Of a stretch of DNA of 35,898 bases, positions 1 to 9,007 are shown piece after piece. The notes under the pieces were generated by a model. That model worked only from the letters and a program-made list of their open reading frames with translations. It was not told where the DNA came from and ran no database searches. Position 1 is the stretch's first letter; the number at the start of each line of letters is the position of its first letter. The DNA comes from Candidatus Nanopelagicaceae bacterium (GTDB lineage Bacteria; Actinomycetota; Actinomycetes; Nanopelagicales; Nanopelagicaceae): positions 1 to 35,898 of the forward strand of contig SHVD01000005.1 in NCBI GenBank assembly GCA_009691185.1, in the 5' to 3' direction. Position numbers and translations under genes: made by a program.

Positions 1-1
1 C

Positions 2-958
2 TCCCCCAAGGTAAATCAATTTCTAAAAGATCCTAGAACCCAAAAGGTTTACTCATTTCAAGCGATGTATGCAGGTGTTAGTCCCCAACAAGCATTAGCT
101 ATTTATGCCGTAATTGCATACATGGATTCAGTGAATGGCGTTTTCTTTCCTAAGGGAGGCATGCATGCTGTTCCTCGAGCTATGGCTGCAGCAGCACAAA
201 AACATGGTGTTACCTTTAAATATAACTCCACAGTTACCGCAATAGAAAAAAGCAATGGTAGAGCCACCGCAGTTATAACCGAATCAGGTGAGCGCATTAC
301 CTGCGATGTAGTTGTTTTAAACCCAGATTTGCCAGTTGCTTGGCGTGATTTATTGGGCGGTCAACCTAGATCTGTAAAACGACTGAAATACTCACCCTCT
401 TGCGCCACATTGCTAATTGGTTCAAGTAAAAAATATGACCATCTTGCCCATCACAATATTCACTTTGGTAAATCATGGGCCGGTGTATTTGATGAATTAA
501 TTAATAAAAAAACCTTAATGAGTGATCCTAGTATTTTAGTGACACTTCCTTCAAAGGATGATCCAACACTTGCTCCTGCAGGTAAATCCTCTTACTATGT
601 TTTATTTCCGACGCCAAACCTAACTGCTGATATTGACTGGAATAAAATCGGTCATCGATATCGAGATGAAATGATTAAAGCTTTAGAGGATCGTGGCTAC
701 AGCGGATTTGGAAATAGTATCGAGGTTGAACACCTAACCACCCCACTAGATTGGCAAAAACAAGGAATGGAAGCGGGTGCACCATTTGCAAGTGCACACA
801 CTTTTTTCCAAACCGGGCCATTTAGACCAAGGAATCTTGCCAAGGGATATGAGAACATTGTTTTTGCTGGCTCAGGCACTCAACCTGGAGTTGGCGTACC
901 AATGGTTCTAATCTCTGGCAGATTGGCCGCAGAACGAATTGTTGGACCAGTTAAATAG
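2..958 (+). CDS. crtI: Phytoene desaturase (CrtI family), 5'-truncated by window edge
   Basis: Open frame continues upstream of the ATG at 65 to base 2 (SPKVNQFLKDPRTQKVYSFQAMYAGVSPQQALAIYAVIAYMD). C-terminus GYENIVFAGSGTQPGVGVPMVLISGRLAAERI is typical of CrtI. Followed by crtB. Confidence 0.93.
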   Translation, partial: SPKVNQFLKDPRTQKVYSFQAMYAGVSPQQALAIYAVIAYMDSVNGVFFPKGGMHAVPRAMAAAAQKHGVTFKYNSTVTAIEKSNGRATAVITESGERITCDVVVLNPDLPVAWRDLLGGQPRSVKRLKYSPSCATLLIGSSKKYDHLAHHNIHFGKSWAGVFDELINKKTLMSDPSILVTLPSKDDPTLAPAGKSSYYVLFPTPNLTADIDWNKIGHRYRDEMIKALEDRGYSGFGNSIEVEHLTTPLDWQKQGMEAGAPFASAHTFFQTGPFRPRNLAKGYENIVFAGSGTQPGVGVPMVLISGRLAAERIVGPVK

Positions 959-960
959 AA

Positions 961-1872
961 ATGGATGAACTAACCGCAGCTGGGATTGTGGATCCAAAGC
1001 TACGCGCTTCATACCAAGAGTGTAAAAGACTTAACTCAATACATGGCAAGACTTATTACTTGGCCACACTTCTGTTGCCACCAGCCAAGCGACCACACGT
1101 ACATGCTTTATATGGTTTTGCACGGTATGCAGATGAAATCGTAGATGATCTGACTTCCAATCTAACTTTAGATGAAAAAGCATTTATCCTAAAAAAATGG
1201 AGTAACCAAGTGCTTTCAGATATCAAATCTGGCAGTAGTAATGATCCAATTGCAGCGGCAGTAGTTGATACGACAAGTAGGTTCAAAATACCCATTGCCC
1301 ATTTTGAAGCATTTTTGCACTCAATGAACATGGATTTAACTGTGAAGCAGTATCAGACTTATGAAGATCTTCATGAATATGTCTACGGATCAGCTGCAGT
1401 AATCGGACTACAGATGGTTTCAGTTCTGGGAACAATATCCCCTGATGCAGTAACTTCAGCAAATGAAGCAGCAGAAAAATTAGGAATTGCTTTTCAATTG
1501 GCTAATTTTATTAGAGACGTTGGCGAAGATTTAGATCGTGGCCGAGTGTATTTGCCCATGACTGAACTTGAAGCCCATGGTGTCAACCGCCAGATGCTGG
1601 AGGCAAGAGTTACAACACCTCAAATAAAAAGCGCACTGAAGGAGCAGATTCAAAGGGTAAGAAGATTGCAAAATGAATCCACCGCTGGGATAAAGCTGCT
1701 AACTCCTGGGGCTAGAGAGTGTATTCAAGCCGCCAGCCAACTTTACTGTGGGATTGTTGATGAAGTTGAAAAAATTGATTATCAAATATTTACGAAGCGA
1801 GCTAAAACCTCAAATTGGCGAAGAACCAAAATTGCCCTACCCGCTTATCTCCGCGCAGTGCTAAGTCGGTAA
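961..1872 (+). CDS. crtB: Phytoene synthase
   Basis: HALYGFARYADEIVDD and GIAFQLANFIRDVGEDLDRGRVYLP are squalene/phytoene synthase Asp-rich motifs. Confidence 0.95.
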   Translation: MDELTAAGIVDPKLRASYQECKRLNSIHGKTYYLATLLLPPAKRPHVHALYGFARYADEIVDDLTSNLTLDEKAFILKKWSNQVLSDIKSGSSNDPIAAAVVDTTSRFKIPIAHFEAFLHSMNMDLTVKQYQTYEDLHEYVYGSAAVIGLQMVSVLGTISPDAVTSANEAAEKLGIAFQLANFIRDVGEDLDRGRVYLPMTELEAHGVNRQMLEARVTTPQIKSALKEQIQRVRRLQNESTAGIKLLTPGARECIQAASQLYCGIVDEVEKIDYQIFTKRAKTSNWRRTKIALPAYLRAVLSR

Positions 1873-2178
1873 CTAACTTTTTTGCACACCACTTCTGCCC
1901 CAAAATACCCACAAACCCATTACGCTTAGTACTAATGCAAATCCAAACAAAAGATCTTCAGCTGGCGCTGACGCTATTCGAATACCAGTTATTGCATCTG
2001 GACTATACATAACAATATTTCTTGAAGTCAGCCACCAGTTAGTCAACAGTTGAAATGGCAGGATAATTGAATAGCTAGTCCAAAAAACTCTTTTAGTTAT
2101 CAATCTACTTTTAATTATAAAATAATCAAAGATAATTGCGAGTAAGAATGCGACAACTGCGATATCGCTATAAACCAC
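1873..2178 (-). CDS. crtYd: Lycopene cyclase subunit, CrtYd type
   Basis: Small ~100 aa multi-TM protein with GIRIASAPAEDLLFGFALVLSVMGLW (PxE(D/E) cyclase motif). GTG start overlaps the crtYc stop by 1 nt. Confidence 0.85.
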   Translation of the reverse strand: MVYSDIAVVAFLLAIIFDYFIIKSRLITKRVFWTSYSIILPFQLLTNWWLTSRNIVMYSPDAITGIRIASAPAEDLLFGFALVLSVMGLWVFWGRSGVQKS

Positions 2179-2507
2179 TATTCATCACCAACTATCCAGT
2201 GTTTTTTAACAGTTCGTACTGCCTGGATTGTCATCAATGCTGCTAGCGGCACTACCGTAAAAAAAAGAAACTCTTCGAGTGGGATATCAAAAGGGCCAAC
2301 AATTCCAAGCATCTGTATTTTATCGAAATACCAATGCCCTTGAGAGATTGCATAGGCATCCCAGGCTAAAAACAATATTGCCACTGGAAAAATACTTAAG
2401 AACGCCCGCTTAATACGGCGCAAAACGCCAGTTCTTAAAAACAGCTCTAGCCAAAAGGATCCGAGTACTGTGAACAAGATCATCGCCATATAGCCAAACT
2501 TCAACAC
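2178..2507 (-). CDS. crtYc: Lycopene cyclase subunit, CrtYc type (start re-assigned to GTG at 2507)
   Basis: FDIPLEEFLFFTVVPLAALMTIQAVR motif. TATAGT-TGCCAC-GTG immediately upstream supports a leaderless GTG start at 2507 rather than the ORF-track start at 2552, which would overlap the divergent riboswitch. Confidence 0.8.
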   Translation of the reverse strand: MLKFGYMAMILFTVLGSFWLELFLRTGVLRRIKRAFLSIFPVAILFLAWDAYAISQGHWYFDKIQMLGIVGPFDIPLEEFLFFTVVPLAALMTIQAVRTVKKHWIVGDE

Positions 2508-2537
2508 GTGGCAACTATAGACAATTTTATGGTGGGC

Positions 2538-2543
2538 TAAGAT
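2538..2543 (+). promoter_or_regulatory. Putative -10 element (TAAGAT) of the riboswitch/pnuT transcript
   Basis: TAAGAT lies 7 nt before the first base of the TPP aptamer (2551), so the predicted TSS coincides with the riboswitch 5' end. Confidence 0.55.
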
Positions 2544-2550
2544 ATCGAAC

Positions 2551-2632
2551 ACGGGAGCTAAGAGATTTAGCTGAGAGGGCCTGAAACTCAGGCCGACCGA
2601 TGGACCAGTTCGGTAATGCGAATTGCAAAGGA
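2551..2632 (+). ncRNA. TPP (THI-box) riboswitch
   Basis: ACGGGAGC..GCTGAGAGGGCCTGAAACTCAGGCCGACCGATGGACCAGTTCGGTAATGCGAATTGCAAAGGA matches the THI-box core (CTGAGA; GACC..GGACC..GGTAATGCG..). Its 3' edge contains the SD AAAGGA 7 nt before the pnuT ATG. Confidence 0.92.
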
Positions 2633-2639
2633 TACTTAC

Positions 2640-3191
2640 ATGTCGCTGCTAGAAATATTTGCCTTCCTGATCTCACTTGCTGGTGTAAGTCTGGGCGTAT
2701 TAGGACCTCGCATAACTTGGATTTTTTGGAGTATTGGGAGTTTGCTTTATGCGGTCCTTTTTTTTCAATCGGCTTACTATGCAAGTGCTGCGCTGCAATT
2801 TGTCTTCATAGCTGGTGGAATCTGGGGATGGTTTGGTTGGGGCCCAAAAGGTGCCAAGCCTAGAAAATCCACAAATAAGGAGCGAATAATTCTAGTTACT
2901 GCTCTAGGTTTATTCTCATTCGCACTCTGGCCTGTTTTAGTAAACATCGGTGCAACCTCATCTGCTATTGAATCTTTTGGTTTTGTTGGAAGTGTTATGG
3001 CTCAGTTATTAATGGTTTGGCAACGCTTTGAAGCATGGCCAATATGGTTCATAGTAGATCTTGCCTATTCCTATCAATACTTCAAAGGTGAGCTTTACTT
3101 AACTGCATTTCTATATTCAATTTTCACAGGAATTGCTGTTTGGGGATGGATTCGTTGGCACAGGGAATCTAGAAAAAGTCATAGTGATTAA
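2640..3191 (+). CDS. pnuT: PnuC-family transporter, probable thiamine transporter (PnuT)
   Basis: MSLLEIFAFLISLAGVSLGVLGPRITWIFW..ALQFVFIAGGIWGWFGW..SIFTGIAVWGWIRWH is a PnuC-type membrane protein. Directly downstream of a TPP riboswitch. ATG 2640 is preceded by AAAGGA. Confidence 0.85.
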   Translation: MSLLEIFAFLISLAGVSLGVLGPRITWIFWSIGSLLYAVLFFQSAYYASAALQFVFIAGGIWGWFGWGPKGAKPRKSTNKERIILVTALGLFSFALWPVLVNIGATSSAIESFGFVGSVMAQLLMVWQRFEAWPIWFIVDLAYSYQYFKGELYLTAFLYSIFTGIAVWGWIRWHRESRKSHSD

Positions 3192-3729
3192 TTACCCTGA
3201 TTTATTGGGCCAGATCGAAAAATTAGATTCAACCCAATCTATCGGCCTGGCAATCGATGGAGTTGCAGGCTCAGGTAAAACCACCTTGGCATCAAGATTA
3301 TGTAGTGATCTTAAAAGTTGCCAGGTCGTTCACATGGATGATTTGTATGAGGGTTGGAATGACCCGTTGTCACAAAGACTTACAGCCAGGGTAATCAGAG
3401 AGTTGCTAGAACCATTTAATAAGCAGATACCAATTAGATATCAAAAATTTGATTGGATATTAAATAGATTCGATAAATTTGTGGATCTAAAAGCTTCAAA
3501 TATATTAATACTTGAAGGAGTCGGCTCTGGACAACGGGAGTTTCGTAAGTATTTATCCAAAACAATATGGGTTGAATATGATCCAAAGCAAGGTTTCGAT
3601 CGGGTGATTGCCAGAGATGGTGAAGGCATAAGAGGTGAAATGGTAAATTTCTTACTAGACCAGAATAAACATTTTATTGCTGAATTAACCAAGAATGCTT
3701 CGGATTACACCATTTCTGGTGCGCCTTAA
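3184..3729 (+). CDS. P-loop kinase, uridine-kinase-like; possible thiamine/vitamin kinase
   Basis: AIDGVAGSGKTTLASRL Walker A, QVVHMDDLYEGW, LILEGVGSG. GTG start overlaps the pnuT stop by 8 bp. Confidence 0.75.
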   Translation: MINYPDLLGQIEKLDSTQSIGLAIDGVAGSGKTTLASRLCSDLKSCQVVHMDDLYEGWNDPLSQRLTARVIRELLEPFNKQIPIRYQKFDWILNRFDKFVDLKASNILILEGVGSGQREFRKYLSKTIWVEYDPKQGFDRVIARDGEGIRGEMVNFLLDQNKHFIAELTKNASDYTISGAP

Positions 3730-3765
3730 ACTCTTATTTAAGCACCCTTCCCTTAAACTTTCATT

Positions 3766-5667
3766 GTGTCTGATTTGACTGGTGAGCTGATAGATAATCG
3801 TTACCTCCTTCAGCGAAAATTGGCTGCCGGTGGCATGGCGACAATTTATGCCGGTATTGATACTCGCTTAGATCGTCCAGTTGCGGTAAAAATAATGCAC
3901 CCTCACCTGGCCAATGATGAAGCCTTCGTATCAAGATTTATTAAGGAAGCTAAAGCAACTGCAGCTTTATCTCATCCAAACATAGTTTCAATCCAAGATC
4001 AGGGATGGAATCAAGGCGGCCCACCTGCAGTATTTCTAGTGATGGAGTTAGTAGAAGGAACAACACTGCGTGACTACTTGAATGAGAATTCTGGGTTATC
4101 AATTGAACAGACTATGCAAATAATCAATCCAGTTCTGAGCGCACTATCTGCTGCCCATCGAATCGGCATAATTCATCGAGATATAAAACCGGAAAATATA
4201 TTGATATCAAAAGATGGACGAATTAAAGTTGCAGATTTTGGATTAGCAAGAAATACGGCAATGAATCAAACAATGACTGCTGAATCGAGTGTGGTTCTAG
4301 GAAGTGTTTCCTACCTTTCACCCGAGCAGGTTCAGCGAGGAGTTGCAGACGCTAGAAGTGATGTATATGCAATAGGCATTGTTTTATTTGAAATGCTAAC
4401 TGGATCCAAGCCATATGAAGGTGAGACGCCAATACAAATCGCCTATCGACATGTTAATGATCGCATTCCTAATATTCAAAGTCTTAAGCCAAGTACTCCC
4501 GCAGCTATAGCTGAGTTGGTCTATGCGGCAACTGCGCCAAACCCTGACCAGCGGCCAAAAGATGCTGAAGAATTACTAAATAGGATGCGTGAGATTCAAA
4601 TACAAATTGATCCAAAGCGAAGGCAAATGAGTTTGGAGCTTGATCTCCCACCTGTGGTTACAAAAAGTAGTAAGCGGGGTAAAGTATCAGTAGGTTCAGC
4701 TTTTGGCGGCTTGAAAGAAAAAACATCACAATTAATCTCATCTAAACCAATAAATGTAAGCAAAGCTGAGGACTCGGTGGGCACTAAAAGAAGAAAAGTT
4801 TCAAGAAGAGTCAAACGTAATCGAATTATTGCTCTGCTCTTGTTGTCTGGCTTGATTTTTGGTAGCTATCAACTACTTGGAGTTGGAAAAATTTCAGTTC
4901 CTTCACTTGCCGGAATGACACAAGCCGAGGCCAAAGCAAACCTGGCAGAGATTGGTCTTGACTTCGAAGTAGCAGAAGAGGTTTTTGATGAAGACATCCC
5001 TAAAGGAAAAGTAATATCTTCCAAACCAGCTGGGGGTGGCAGGGTTTCACCCGATGGTGTTGTTGGATTAGTGATATCCAAAGGTCAAGAGAGAATCCAA
5101 ATTCCAGATCTTAAGGGCACAACCCCTGATGTTTCTTCTCAACAATTATCTGCTCTTGGCTTAACAGTTGGCGATATTAGTGAAAGCTTTGATATGAAAG
5201 TTGCATCTGGTTTTGTGATAACAAGTGATCCTAAGAAAGGCGCCGAAGTTAAGCGTAGCTCAATTGTGAATTTAATAGTCAGCAAAGGCATAGAACAAAT
5301 ATCACTTCTTTCATTTGTAGGGAAGGGTAGCGATGAGGCACTTTCAGAGCTAACAAACAGGGGCTTTGATGTCGATGCTACTTATAAGTTTAGTGATAAT
5401 GTCTTCAAAGGATTAGTAATTTCCCAAACTCCTGAGAAGTCTGAATCAATCAGTATGGGAAGTAAAATAGAATTAGTCCTATCAAAAGGACCAGAGTTTG
5501 TATTTGTACCTAACGTTTTGGGTAAGAATAAAAATGATGCATCAGTGGATTTAGAGAATTTGGGATTAAAGGTAAGCATAAAAGGCAGCGGAAAAGTTAC
5601 CAATATCTCACCCGCCATTGGCACAAAAGTAAAACAAGGCACCACAATCACCCTGACTTTGCGATAG
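3766..5667 (+). CDS. pknL: Ser/Thr protein kinase with C-terminal TM and PASTA repeats (PknB/PknL type)
   Basis: LAAGGMATIYAG, AVKIM, HRDIKPENIL, DFGLA, SPEQ kinase motifs; TM segment IALLLLSGLIFGSYQLL; four PASTA-like units (VPSLAGMTQAEAKANLAEIGL.., IPDLKGTTPDVSSQQLSALGL.., LLSFVGKGSDEALSELTNRGF.., VPNVLGKNKNDASVDLENLGL..). GTG start. Near the class II DAHP synthase, as mycobacterial pknL is. Confidence 0.9.
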   Translation: MSDLTGELIDNRYLLQRKLAAGGMATIYAGIDTRLDRPVAVKIMHPHLANDEAFVSRFIKEAKATAALSHPNIVSIQDQGWNQGGPPAVFLVMELVEGTTLRDYLNENSGLSIEQTMQIINPVLSALSAAHRIGIIHRDIKPENILISKDGRIKVADFGLARNTAMNQTMTAESSVVLGSVSYLSPEQVQRGVADARSDVYAIGIVLFEMLTGSKPYEGETPIQIAYRHVNDRIPNIQSLKPSTPAAIAELVYAATAPNPDQRPKDAEELLNRMREIQIQIDPKRRQMSLELDLPPVVTKSSKRGKVSVGSAFGGLKEKTSQLISSKPINVSKAEDSVGTKRRKVSRRVKRNRIIALLLLSGLIFGSYQLLGVGKISVPSLAGMTQAEAKANLAEIGLDFEVAEEVFDEDIPKGKVISSKPAGGGRVSPDGVVGLVISKGQERIQIPDLKGTTPDVSSQQLSALGLTVGDISESFDMKVASGFVITSDPKKGAEVKRSSIVNLIVSKGIEQISLLSFVGKGSDEALSELTNRGFDVDATYKFSDNVFKGLVISQTPEKSESISMGSKIELVLSKGPEFVFVPNVLGKNKNDASVDLENLGLKVSIKGSGKVTNISPAIGTKVKQGTTITLTLR

Positions 5668-5701
5668 AAGTTTCTCGCCAATTCTCAGGTAGGCTCGCCA
5701 A

Positions 5702-6568
5702 ATGGCTATTGCACGAACTTATCCACGAATTGGGGCACATGTTCCAACCTCTGGCGGCATGGCAACGCGTTCGATTGAATATGCCTTAACCATTAAAGCT
5801 GAAGTGATCCAAGTCTTTGCCTCTAGTCCGCGCACCTGGGCAACATCAACACCAAATCCTGCGATGGATGCGGCATTTAAAGCAAAAACTACTGAACATG
5901 ATATTGAAAGTTATGTTCATGCATCTTTTTTAATTAATTTAGGTTCTCCTACACTATCAACATACGAGAATTCATTGTCGGCAACTGCATACTCTTTGAA
6001 ACGGGGACGAGAGATTGGTGCAAAGGGTGTAGTAATTCATACTGGATCTGCAGTTGATGAGTCGCATGTAAAGAAGGCATGGCAGCAAATTCATGAGGGT
6101 GTAATGCCAATTCTTAACAACCTTAAGGAAGATGATCCATGGTTGCTTTTGGAACCAACTGCAGGGCAAGGAAAATCACTTGTAAAAAAACTTGATGATT
6201 TAACTAAATATTTTGAGGCCCTTGAATGGCATCCAAAAGTGGGCGTTTGCTTAGACACCTGCCATGTATTTGCTGCCGGCCATGACATAAAGAAACCTGG
6301 TGGAATGAAGGAGACCATGGATTTATTGGTCGAGATTGCTGGCTTAGAACGAATTCAATTGATCCACGCAAATGACTCGATGGATATCTGCGGAAACCTG
6401 AAAGACCGCCACCAGAATATTGGTAAAGGTGAAATCGGCAGCAAGCCGTTCATAGAATTATTAGCCCATCCGGCTGTTGCTAATGCACCATTGATTCTGG
6501 AAACTCCTGGGGCCGAGCCAGAACATGGAAGTGAAGTAGCATTGTTAAAAAAGATGCGGGATAAGTAA
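5702..6568 (+). CDS. nfo: Endonuclease IV (AP endonuclease)
   Basis: RIGAHVPTSGGMATRSIEYA, GVCLDTCHVFAAGHDI, IHANDSMDICGNLKDRHQNIGKGEIG. Confidence 0.95.
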   Translation: MAIARTYPRIGAHVPTSGGMATRSIEYALTIKAEVIQVFASSPRTWATSTPNPAMDAAFKAKTTEHDIESYVHASFLINLGSPTLSTYENSLSATAYSLKRGREIGAKGVVIHTGSAVDESHVKKAWQQIHEGVMPILNNLKEDDPWLLLEPTAGQGKSLVKKLDDLTKYFEALEWHPKVGVCLDTCHVFAAGHDIKKPGGMKETMDLLVEIAGLERIQLIHANDSMDICGNLKDRHQNIGKGEIGSKPFIELLAHPAVANAPLILETPGAEPEHGSEVALLKKMRDK

Positions 6569-7441
6569 TTGAAAACTAGAGTACTCCTATACGCGGGATT
6601 ACTGGCAACAACAGCTGTCTGGGGTGGATCCTTTGTTGTAATGAAAGATTCACTTGAGCGCCAAGATGTCTACTCATTTTTGGCATCTAGATTTATTTTA
6701 GCCGCCTTATTTATGTTTTTATACCGTCCAAATTCATTAAAAGGCTTAGACCGTAAGTTCATCTTGCGAGCAACCTTAGCTGGATTACTAGTGGGAAGTG
6801 GGTTTATATTTCAAACTTTTGGTCTAACTAAAGCAACTGTCTCCAACACTGGTTTCATTACCGGTTTATACCTTGTGTTTACACCTTTGATTGCATGGGT
6901 CATACTAAAAAAGCACGTAGTAAAAATTCAATGGCTTGCTGTCGCAGTAGCCACCATCGGACTCTATTTAATTGCATATAATGGAATATCAGTTGGAATC
7001 GGTGAGATTTTGGTTTTAATCTCTGCAATACTCTTTGCTGCTCAGATTGTGGCATTGAGTGAGTGGAGTAATCGCAAAAACGCTTATGCACTCACCTTAA
7101 TTCAAATACTAGTTTCCTCCATCATTTTCTTACTCTTAACAGTTAAGAATGGCTATCAACTTCCGCCAGATGGATCAGTATGGTCAGCTGTCTTATTTAC
7201 AGCTTTTTTCGCTACCTTCCTAGGATTTCTAATCCAAGTAAAAGCGCAATCGATGATGAGTGCAACAGCTGCTGGTGTACTTCTAGCCATGGAAGTGCCA
7301 TTTGCTTTAGTTTTTGGGCTTTACTTTGACAATGACCCGCTAACATTAAGAATCATTTCCGGTGGAACTCTAGTAATGGCTGCCATGGCAATGGTAATTT
7401 GGTCGGATACTAGAAAGAACAATTATGGAGAATCGAAATGA
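6569..7441 (+). CDS. DMT-superfamily (EamA) transporter
   Basis: Multi-TM; LLATTAVWGGSFVVMKDSL, GLTKATVSNTGFITGLYLVFTPL. TTG start. Confidence 0.85.
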   Translation: MKTRVLLYAGLLATTAVWGGSFVVMKDSLERQDVYSFLASRFILAALFMFLYRPNSLKGLDRKFILRATLAGLLVGSGFIFQTFGLTKATVSNTGFITGLYLVFTPLIAWVILKKHVVKIQWLAVAVATIGLYLIAYNGISVGIGEILVLISAILFAAQIVALSEWSNRKNAYALTLIQILVSSIIFLLLTVKNGYQLPPDGSVWSAVLFTAFFATFLGFLIQVKAQSMMSATAAGVLLAMEVPFALVFGLYFDNDPLTLRIISGGTLVMAAMAMVIWSDTRKNNYGESK

Positions 7442-8496
7442 CCAGTTCTAAAACTATAGATCTAAGGTCAGACACTGTCACAAAGCCATCAGTGGGTATG
7501 AGACAAATGATGGCAGCAGCAGAGGTTGGTGATGATGTTTATGGTGAGGACCCAACAGTAAATTCTTTAGAAAGTCGAGTAGCCTCACTCTTTGATAAAG
7601 AAGCAGCTTTATTTTGTCCAACTGGTTCAATGGCTAATCAATTATCAATTCGCATGCTAGTAGCACCTGGTGAGGAATTAATAACTGAAACAAACTCTCA
7701 TATTGTTAGAGCAGAACTTGGAGCTGGGGCTGTATTTAGCGGAATAACTACTCGCACTTGGTTAGCAGATAGAGGATTATTAAATGCTGACGATCCACTC
7801 AATATTGCAAAACCAGATTCAGGGCCCTATCTAGTTTCTACAACCGCTATTGCTGTTGAAAATACTCACAACTTTGGCGGGGGCACTATTCAGCCAATTT
7901 CTGAGATAAAAAAGTTACGACAAGAGAGTCAAAAACTAGGCATCTTTCTCCACTTAGATGGCGCACGTATTTGGAATGCTCATGTTTCCTCTGGCGTGGA
8001 GCTTAATGAGTATGGAAAATACTTTGACACGATCAGTGTCTGTTTTTCAAAGGGTTTGGGAGCACCAATTGGCTCGATAATGATTTCAGATGGGGAAAGA
8101 ATTCAGAAGGCACGGCAGTGGCGAAAAAGATATGGTGGAGGTATGAGGCAAGTGGGTCTACTTGCAGCTGCGGGTCATTACGCGCTGGATAATAATATTA
8201 AATTATTGAAAAATGATCATCAGCGGGCAAAGTCAATTGCAAAAGCAATTGCTGCTGTTGCGCCAGGTTTGATCAATCCTGATCATGTTGAAACCAATAT
8301 CGTGGGATTAGATTTATCTAGTTTAAAAATTACTGCAACTGAGCTCTCATCTTGGTTACAAGAGCAGAATATTTTAGCAGGGGCGCTTGGGCCAAAGTAT
8401 TTAAGGTTAGTTACACATCTGGATCTTACTGATGATGATGTTGGGTATGTAAATCAAGTGCTGCCTAAGTTAGTGCAGCGCGCCCTCATGTCTTAG
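7438..8496 (+). CDS. ltaE: Low-specificity L-threonine aldolase family, PLP-dependent
   Basis: IDLRSDTVTKPSVGMRQMMAAAEVGDDVYGEDPTVNSLE; LHLDGARIWNAHVSSG; SVCFSKGLGAPIGS. Confidence 0.93.
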   Translation: MTSSKTIDLRSDTVTKPSVGMRQMMAAAEVGDDVYGEDPTVNSLESRVASLFDKEAALFCPTGSMANQLSIRMLVAPGEELITETNSHIVRAELGAGAVFSGITTRTWLADRGLLNADDPLNIAKPDSGPYLVSTTAIAVENTHNFGGGTIQPISEIKKLRQESQKLGIFLHLDGARIWNAHVSSGVELNEYGKYFDTISVCFSKGLGAPIGSIMISDGERIQKARQWRKRYGGGMRQVGLLAAAGHYALDNNIKLLKNDHQRAKSIAKAIAAVAPGLINPDHVETNIVGLDLSSLKITATELSSWLQEQNILAGALGPKYLRLVTHLDLTDDDVGYVNQVLPKLVQRALMS

Positions 8497-8964
8497 TAGC
8501 CATTCTTTAATCTTTACACCATAACCATAGTTTCCTAGCGCGCCACTACTTTTCACTATACGGTGACAAGGAATGACTGGCGCAATCAAATTATTACCGC
8601 AAGCGGTTCCGGCGGCTCTAATTGCATTTGCTGATCCTGCTCGTTTAGCTAGCTCTGCATAAGATAATGTCTTCCCGGCAGGGATCTTACGCATCACCTT
8701 CCATACGTCTTGTGAAAACCTAGCACCCATCTGGCGGACTTTTATGCTACTCATAGCATCTAGATCACCATTGAAGTAATCATCAATAAGGATAGAAATT
8801 ATTGGAATTTTATGGACCTCTTTAATGCCTTTTGTAAAATCTTCGTCGGAGAGTCTTAAAACTAGATTATCTAGACCCTTAAATCCTGCAGCTAATAAAA
8901 CGTCCTCATCTGCAATTAAATTCAAAGTGCCAACCGGAGTCTTAACGGTTGAAGCCAGCAGCAT
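8470..8964 (-). CDS. ogt: Methylated-DNA--protein-cysteine methyltransferase
   Basis: PVIPCHRIVKSSGALGNYGYGVKIKEWLLRHEG. Convergent 27-bp overlap with the threonine aldolase. Confidence 0.93.
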   Translation of the reverse strand: MLLASTVKTPVGTLNLIADEDVLLAAGFKGLDNLVLRLSDEDFTKGIKEVHKIPIISILIDDYFNGDLDAMSSIKVRQMGARFSQDVWKVMRKIPAGKTLSYAELAKRAGSANAIRAAGTACGNNLIAPVIPCHRIVKSSGALGNYGYGVKIKEWLLRHEGALH

Positions 8965-9007
8965 TTAACGAGTTTATTCTGTTTTATACAAACATCAATA
9001 TTTATTT

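Noticed and set aside
1815-2012. 65-aa plus-strand ORF across the crtB/crtYd junction
   Set aside because: Overlaps the crtB 3' end and is antisense to crtYd; no motif.
2508-2552. N-terminal 15-aa extension of crtYc (MFDILAHHKIVYSCH) in the ORF track
   Set aside because: Would overlap the riboswitch; the leaderless GTG at 2507 with TATAGT-N6 spacing is better supported.
2600-2863. 87-aa plus-strand ORF overlapping pnuT
   Set aside because: Out-of-frame overlap starting inside the riboswitch; the pnuT frame is clearly the coding one.
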